NCBI RefSeq assembly: GCF_900141985.1
Contig: NZ_FQZK01000002.1
Location: 434,001 to 498,000 of the forward strand
From: Nocardiopsis flavescens
Lineage (GTDB): Bacteria > Actinomycetota > Actinomycetes > Streptosporangiales > Streptosporangiaceae
Direction of reading: 5' to 3'
DNA length: 64,000 bases
Shown here: positions 61,127 to 64,000 of the stretch, one piece after another
Numbering within the stretch: position 1 is the stretch's first letter
Layout: each line of letters begins with the position of its first letter
Translations under genes and position numbers: made by a program
Notes under the pieces: generated by a model
Database searches by the model: none
Told to the model about the DNA's origin: nothing
What the model saw: only the letters and a program-made list of their open reading frames with translations

Positions 61127-62059
61127 TCACGGGGGCGCGTCGCCGTGCAGGTGCCGGCGCACCGACCGGACGTGCTCCGGCCCGGTACGGCAGCACCCGC
61201 CCACCAGCACCGCCCCCGCCCGGTGCCAGGCCACCGCCGCCGCACCGAACCCCTCCGGATCCGGCACCCCCGTCCAGTGCCGTGCCCGGGCGTCCCACAC
61301 CTCGCCCGAGTTCGGGTAGGCCACCGCGGGGAACCCGGCGGCCGCCACCGTCCGCACCAGCTCCGGGACGAACCGCGGCGCCGTGCAGTTCACCCCCACC
61401 GCCACCAGCGACCCCGCCGCCTCCGACGCCGCCAGCTCCGCGACCACCTCCCGCAGCGGGGTGCCGTCGCCCAGCCGCTCCCCGTCCCGGCACGACAGGC
61501 TCAGCCACGCCCGCACCCCCGGGGTCCCGGCGACCAGCCGCGCCAGCGCCCGCGCCTCCGCCGCCGACGGCACCGTCTCGCAGGCCACCAGGTCCGCCCC
61601 GGCGCCGGCCAGCACCAGCCACCGCTCCCGGTGCCAGGCGTACAGCCCGTCCTCGTCCAGGTCGTAGGCGCCCGTGTACTCCGACCCGTCCGCCAGCACC
61701 GCGCCGTAGGGACCCACCCCGGCCGCGACCAGCCCCGCGCCGAACGCGTCCCGCTCCGCCCGGGCCAGCTCCACCGACCGGCGCACCAGCCCCAGCGCCT
61801 CCGGCCGCGACCACCCCCGCGCCACCAGCGCCGCCACCCCCGCCTGGTAGCCCGCGGCCGTCACCACCTCCGCGCCCGCCTCGAGGTAGTCGCGGTGCAC
61901 CCGGCGGATCGCGTCCGGGTCCCGGTCCAGCAGCCGCGCCGACCACAGCCCGCCCGACAGGTCGTGGCCGTACGCCTCCAACCGGGTCGCCAGCCCGCCG
62001 TCCAGCACCACCGGCCGCCCCCCGGACACCGCCTCCGCCACCCGGTCCACCGGCACCAC
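61127..62059 (-). CDS. Homocysteine S-methyltransferase family protein
   Basis: 310 residues. VVLDGGLATRLEAYGHDLSG at the N-terminus, VGPYGAVLADGSEYTGAY, VACETVPSAAEARAL, GVNCTAPRFVPEL and GGCCRTGPEHVRSV give the three zinc-binding cysteines of MmuM-type enzymes, which methylate homocysteine from S-methylmethionine or SAM. GTG 62059 is used; an upstream GTG (62170) is less likely because it would overlap the murE start. It sits on the minus strand between ftsI and murE, which are normally adjacent. Confidence 0.88.
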   Translation of the reverse strand: MVPVDRVAEAVSGGRPVVLDGGLATRLEAYGHDLSGGLWSARLLDRDPDAIRRVHRDYLEAGAEVVTAAGYQAGVAALVARGWSRPEALGLVRRSVELARAERDAFGAGLVAAGVGPYGAVLADGSEYTGAYDLDEDGLYAWHRERWLVLAGAGADLVACETVPSAAEARALARLVAGTPGVRAWLSLSCRDGERLGDGTPLREVVAELAASEAAGSLVAVGVNCTAPRFVPELVRTVAAAGFPAVAYPNSGEVWDARARHWTGVPDPEGFGAAAVAWHRAGAVLVGGCCRTGPEHVRSVRRHLHGDAPP

Positions 62060-62151
62060 CCCCGCCCACCACGGTATTCGGGCGCCGGTGATCCCGTCCC
62101 GGATCTGCCTCCCACCAGCGTGGAAATTACCGGCCGGTCGACTCCAACGGT

Positions 62152-62157
62152 TACCCT
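62152..62157 (+). promoter_or_regulatory. Leaderless -10 of murE
   Basis: TACCCT, 6 bases before the murE GTG at 62164. It gives murE its own promoter after the inserted opposite-strand gene. Confidence 0.5.
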
Positions 62158-62163
62158 CCACAC

Positions 62164-63828
62164 GTGCCACCGGTAATGCGACCTGAACACACGCCCCTGC
62201 GTCCCCTGTCCGACCTCGTGCCGCTGCTCGGCCCGGACGCCCGACTGCTGCGCCCGGACCTGGCCCCGGACCACCCGGTCCCGGCCCGCGAGGTCCAGGT
62301 GCGCGGCATCACCCACGACTCCCGCAAGGCGGGCCCGGGAGACCTGTACGCGGCCCTGCCCGGGACCCGCGTCCACGGCGCCGAGTTCGCCGAGCAGGTC
62401 GCCCTCGCCGGCGCCGCCGCGGTCCTCACCGACCCCGAGGGCGCCGACCGCGCGGCGGCCACTGGCCTGCCCACCCTCGTCGTCCCCGACGTGCGCGCCG
62501 TCCTGGGCACCGTCGCCTCGTGGGTCTTCAAGGACCCCTCCGGCGACCTGCTGCTCATCGGCACCACCGGGACCAGCGGCAAGACCACCGTCTCCTACCT
62601 CGTGGAGGCCGGGCTGCGCCGCGCCGGGATGGGCACCGGCCTCATCGGCACCGTCGAGATGCGGGTGGGCGACGAGCGCGTCTCCTCCTCCCTCACCACG
62701 CCCGAGGCCACCGACCTGCACGGCCTGTTCGCCCTCATGCGCGAGCGCGGCGTCACCGCCGCCGCCATGGAAGTCTCCAGCCACGCCCTGGCCCTGGGCC
62801 GGGTCGGCGGCACCCGCTACGACGTCGCGGTCTTCACCAACCTGTCCCAGGACCACCTGGACTTCCACAGCGACCTGCGCGACTACTTCGAGACCAAGGC
62901 GCGCCTGTTCACCCCGGAGTACTGCGACATCGCCGTCGTCAACGCCGACGACCGGTTCGGCCGCGCCCTGGTCGACATGGTCCAGGCGCTGGGCAAGGTG
63001 CCCGTCACCACCTTCGGCGTGCAGGGCTTCTCCGACGCCGACCCCGAGACCGCTCTGGTCCCCGACTGGAGCGCCGTCGACGTGCGCCTGGGCGCCGCGG
63101 GCAGTACCTTCCGCATCGTCGGCCCCGGCGGGATGGAGGCCCGGGCCTCCGTGGGCCTGCCCGGACCCTTCAACGTGTCCAACGCCATGGCCGCCATCAT
63201 CGGCCTCGTCGAGGCCGGGCTGCCCCTGGAGACCGCGATCGAGGGCGTCGCCGACGCGCCCGGCGTCCCCGGGCGCATGGAGAAGGTCCTCACCAGCTCC
63301 GCACCCGCCCAGGACTTCACCGCCCTGGTCGACTACTCCCACAAACCCGGCGCCGTCGAGGCCGTCCTGTCCTCGGTGCGCTCCATCGCCGAGGGCGGCG
63401 TCACCGTCGTCCTGGGCTGCGGCGGCGACCGCGACCGCGCCAAGCGCCCCCTCATGGGGGAAGCCGCCGCCCGACTCGCCGACCAGGTCGTCATCACCAA
63501 CGACAACCCGCGCTCGGAGGACCCCGTCGCCATCGCCGCCGCGATGCTGGAGGGCGTCACCCGCGTCCCCGAGAACGCGCGCGCCCGGGTCACCGTCGAA
63601 CTCGACCGGGCCGACGCCATCCGCCTGGCCGTCGCCCGCGCCCGGGCCGGCGACGTGATCGTCGTCGCGGGCAAGGGCCACGAGACCGGCCAGTACGTCA
63701 AGGGAGAGGTCCTGCCCTTCGACGACCGCGAGGTGCTGCGCACCGCCATCGAGGAGCACCTGTCCGCGGACGTCCGCGAACGCCTGGGCGTGGCCCTGCT
63801 GGACGTCCACCGGCCCGCCGGAGGCTGA
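62164..63828 (+). CDS. murE: UDP-MurNAc-tripeptide synthetase MurE, meso-DAP type
   Basis: 554 residues. The N-terminal domain (GITHDSRKAGPGDLYAALPG), the P-loop LIGTTGTSGKTT (about 131-142), the YDVAVFTNLSQDHLDFH block and the C-terminal VITNDNPRSEDP are visible. DNPR indicates meso-diaminopimelate as the added amino acid. ALVDYSHKPGAVEAVL and VVAGKGHETGQY are conserved. GTG 62164 lies 6 bases after a TACCCT -10, so translation is probably leaderless. Confidence 0.95.
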   Translation: MPPVMRPEHTPLRPLSDLVPLLGPDARLLRPDLAPDHPVPAREVQVRGITHDSRKAGPGDLYAALPGTRVHGAEFAEQVALAGAAAVLTDPEGADRAAATGLPTLVVPDVRAVLGTVASWVFKDPSGDLLLIGTTGTSGKTTVSYLVEAGLRRAGMGTGLIGTVEMRVGDERVSSSLTTPEATDLHGLFALMRERGVTAAAMEVSSHALALGRVGGTRYDVAVFTNLSQDHLDFHSDLRDYFETKARLFTPEYCDIAVVNADDRFGRALVDMVQALGKVPVTTFGVQGFSDADPETALVPDWSAVDVRLGAAGSTFRIVGPGGMEARASVGLPGPFNVSNAMAAIIGLVEAGLPLETAIEGVADAPGVPGRMEKVLTSSAPAQDFTALVDYSHKPGAVEAVLSSVRSIAEGGVTVVLGCGGDRDRAKRPLMGEAAARLADQVVITNDNPRSEDPVAIAAAMLEGVTRVPENARARVTVELDRADAIRLAVARARAGDVIVVAGKGHETGQYVKGEVLPFDDREVLRTAIEEHLSADVRERLGVALLDVHRPAGG

Positions 63829-63872
63829 TCGGGCACCGGCGGCACACCCGTCGCCCACCGCCCCGAACCGCC

Positions 63873-63899
63873 CGCCCCGTGCGTTCCGCGCACGGGGCG
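63873..63899 (+). terminator. Hairpin after murE
   Basis: An 11-bp stem CGCCCCGTGCG (63873-63883 with 63889-63899) with a 5-base loop, 45 bases past the murE stop codon. Confidence 0.6.
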
Positions 63900-63973
63900 C
63901 GGCCGACGGTCACGAAGTGGCGGATATTGCCGCCCCCGGGCCCTGCCGGGACCCCGGACGCCCCAACATGTTC

Positions 63974-63979
63974 TAAGGT
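63974..63979 (+). promoter_or_regulatory. Promoter-like -10 at the right edge
   Basis: TAAGGT in an A/T-richer patch (AACATGTTCTAAGGT), probably for the next gene beyond the window (murF is expected). Confidence 0.3.
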
Positions 63980-64000
63980 GGGTGCGGCAATCGCAGCCCG

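Overview
The window is very GC-rich and gene-dense, with many GTG and some TTG starts. It carries actinobacterial hallmarks: F420/flavin-type DDN and PPOX enzymes, a helicase-motif-less PriA, an actinobacterial LexA box, a SAM-IV riboswitch and a meso-DAP-type MurE. Gene order (ruvCAB-yajC-apt-rel; fmt-rsmB-rpe-rib; aroCKB-efp-nusB; mraZ-rsmH-ftsL-ftsI-murE) is that of a chromosomal core region of a high-GC actinomycete. A Nocardiopsis-like or related filamentous genus is my guess; nothing here proves it. I see no insertion sequences, tRNA or rRNA genes, CRISPR arrays or phage genes.

Layout. 1-2500: a partial PPOX flavoprotein, an alpha/beta hydrolase without its nucleophile serine, and a DadA-like FAD enzyme. 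2614-6876: a four-gene minus-strand island (NUDIX-winged-helix regulator, J-domain/pseudokinase fusion, vWA protein, divergent adenylosuccinate synthetase). It has translational overlaps and a perfect 13-bp inverted repeat at its head, shared with a divergent acetyl-CoA hydrolase-like gene. This is the best candidate for an uncharacterised system. 8279-14756: Holliday-junction resolution (ruvCAB, LexA box), yajC, apt and rel, with secD and secF absent from between yajC and apt. 14872-17723: a copper module (multicopper oxidase, membrane cupredoxin, TetR). 17812-21145: an F420-type enzyme, then a glutaryl-CoA-dehydrogenase-like enzyme, a CaiB/BaiF CoA-transferase and a DUF3870 protein.

21344-25120: a SAM-IV riboswitch drives a class V aminotransferase, followed by an overlapping trio (degenerate methyltransferase, DinB-like, nucleotidyltransferase). 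25218-35285: priA (divergent), fmt, rsmB, rpe, a PAP2 phosphatase, then an FMN riboswitch and ribE-ribBA-ribH plus a PH-domain protein. 35442-42418: XdhC and MocA-like molybdoenzyme accessory proteins, an aldose epimerase, a large receptor-like Ser/Thr kinase, DUF2470 and YceI. 42569-49788: MarR, SseB, prepilin peptidase, the shikimate genes aroC-aroK-aroB, efp, nusB and a methyltransferase. 49820-63828: dinB, DUF3040, the TgpA-type transglutaminase/DUF58/MoxR operon, and the start of the dcw cluster. The mraZ promoter there carries four 10-bp-spaced MraZ boxes, and a homocysteine-methyltransferase gene is inserted on the opposite strand between ftsI and murE.

A recurrent promoter form is visible: a TANNNT -10 hexamer ends 6 to 8 bases before the start codon (PPOX, rpe, marR, sseB, prepilin peptidase, dinB, murE). 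This predicts that leaderless mRNAs are common. Gene functions are inferred from protein motifs and order; no database search was run.
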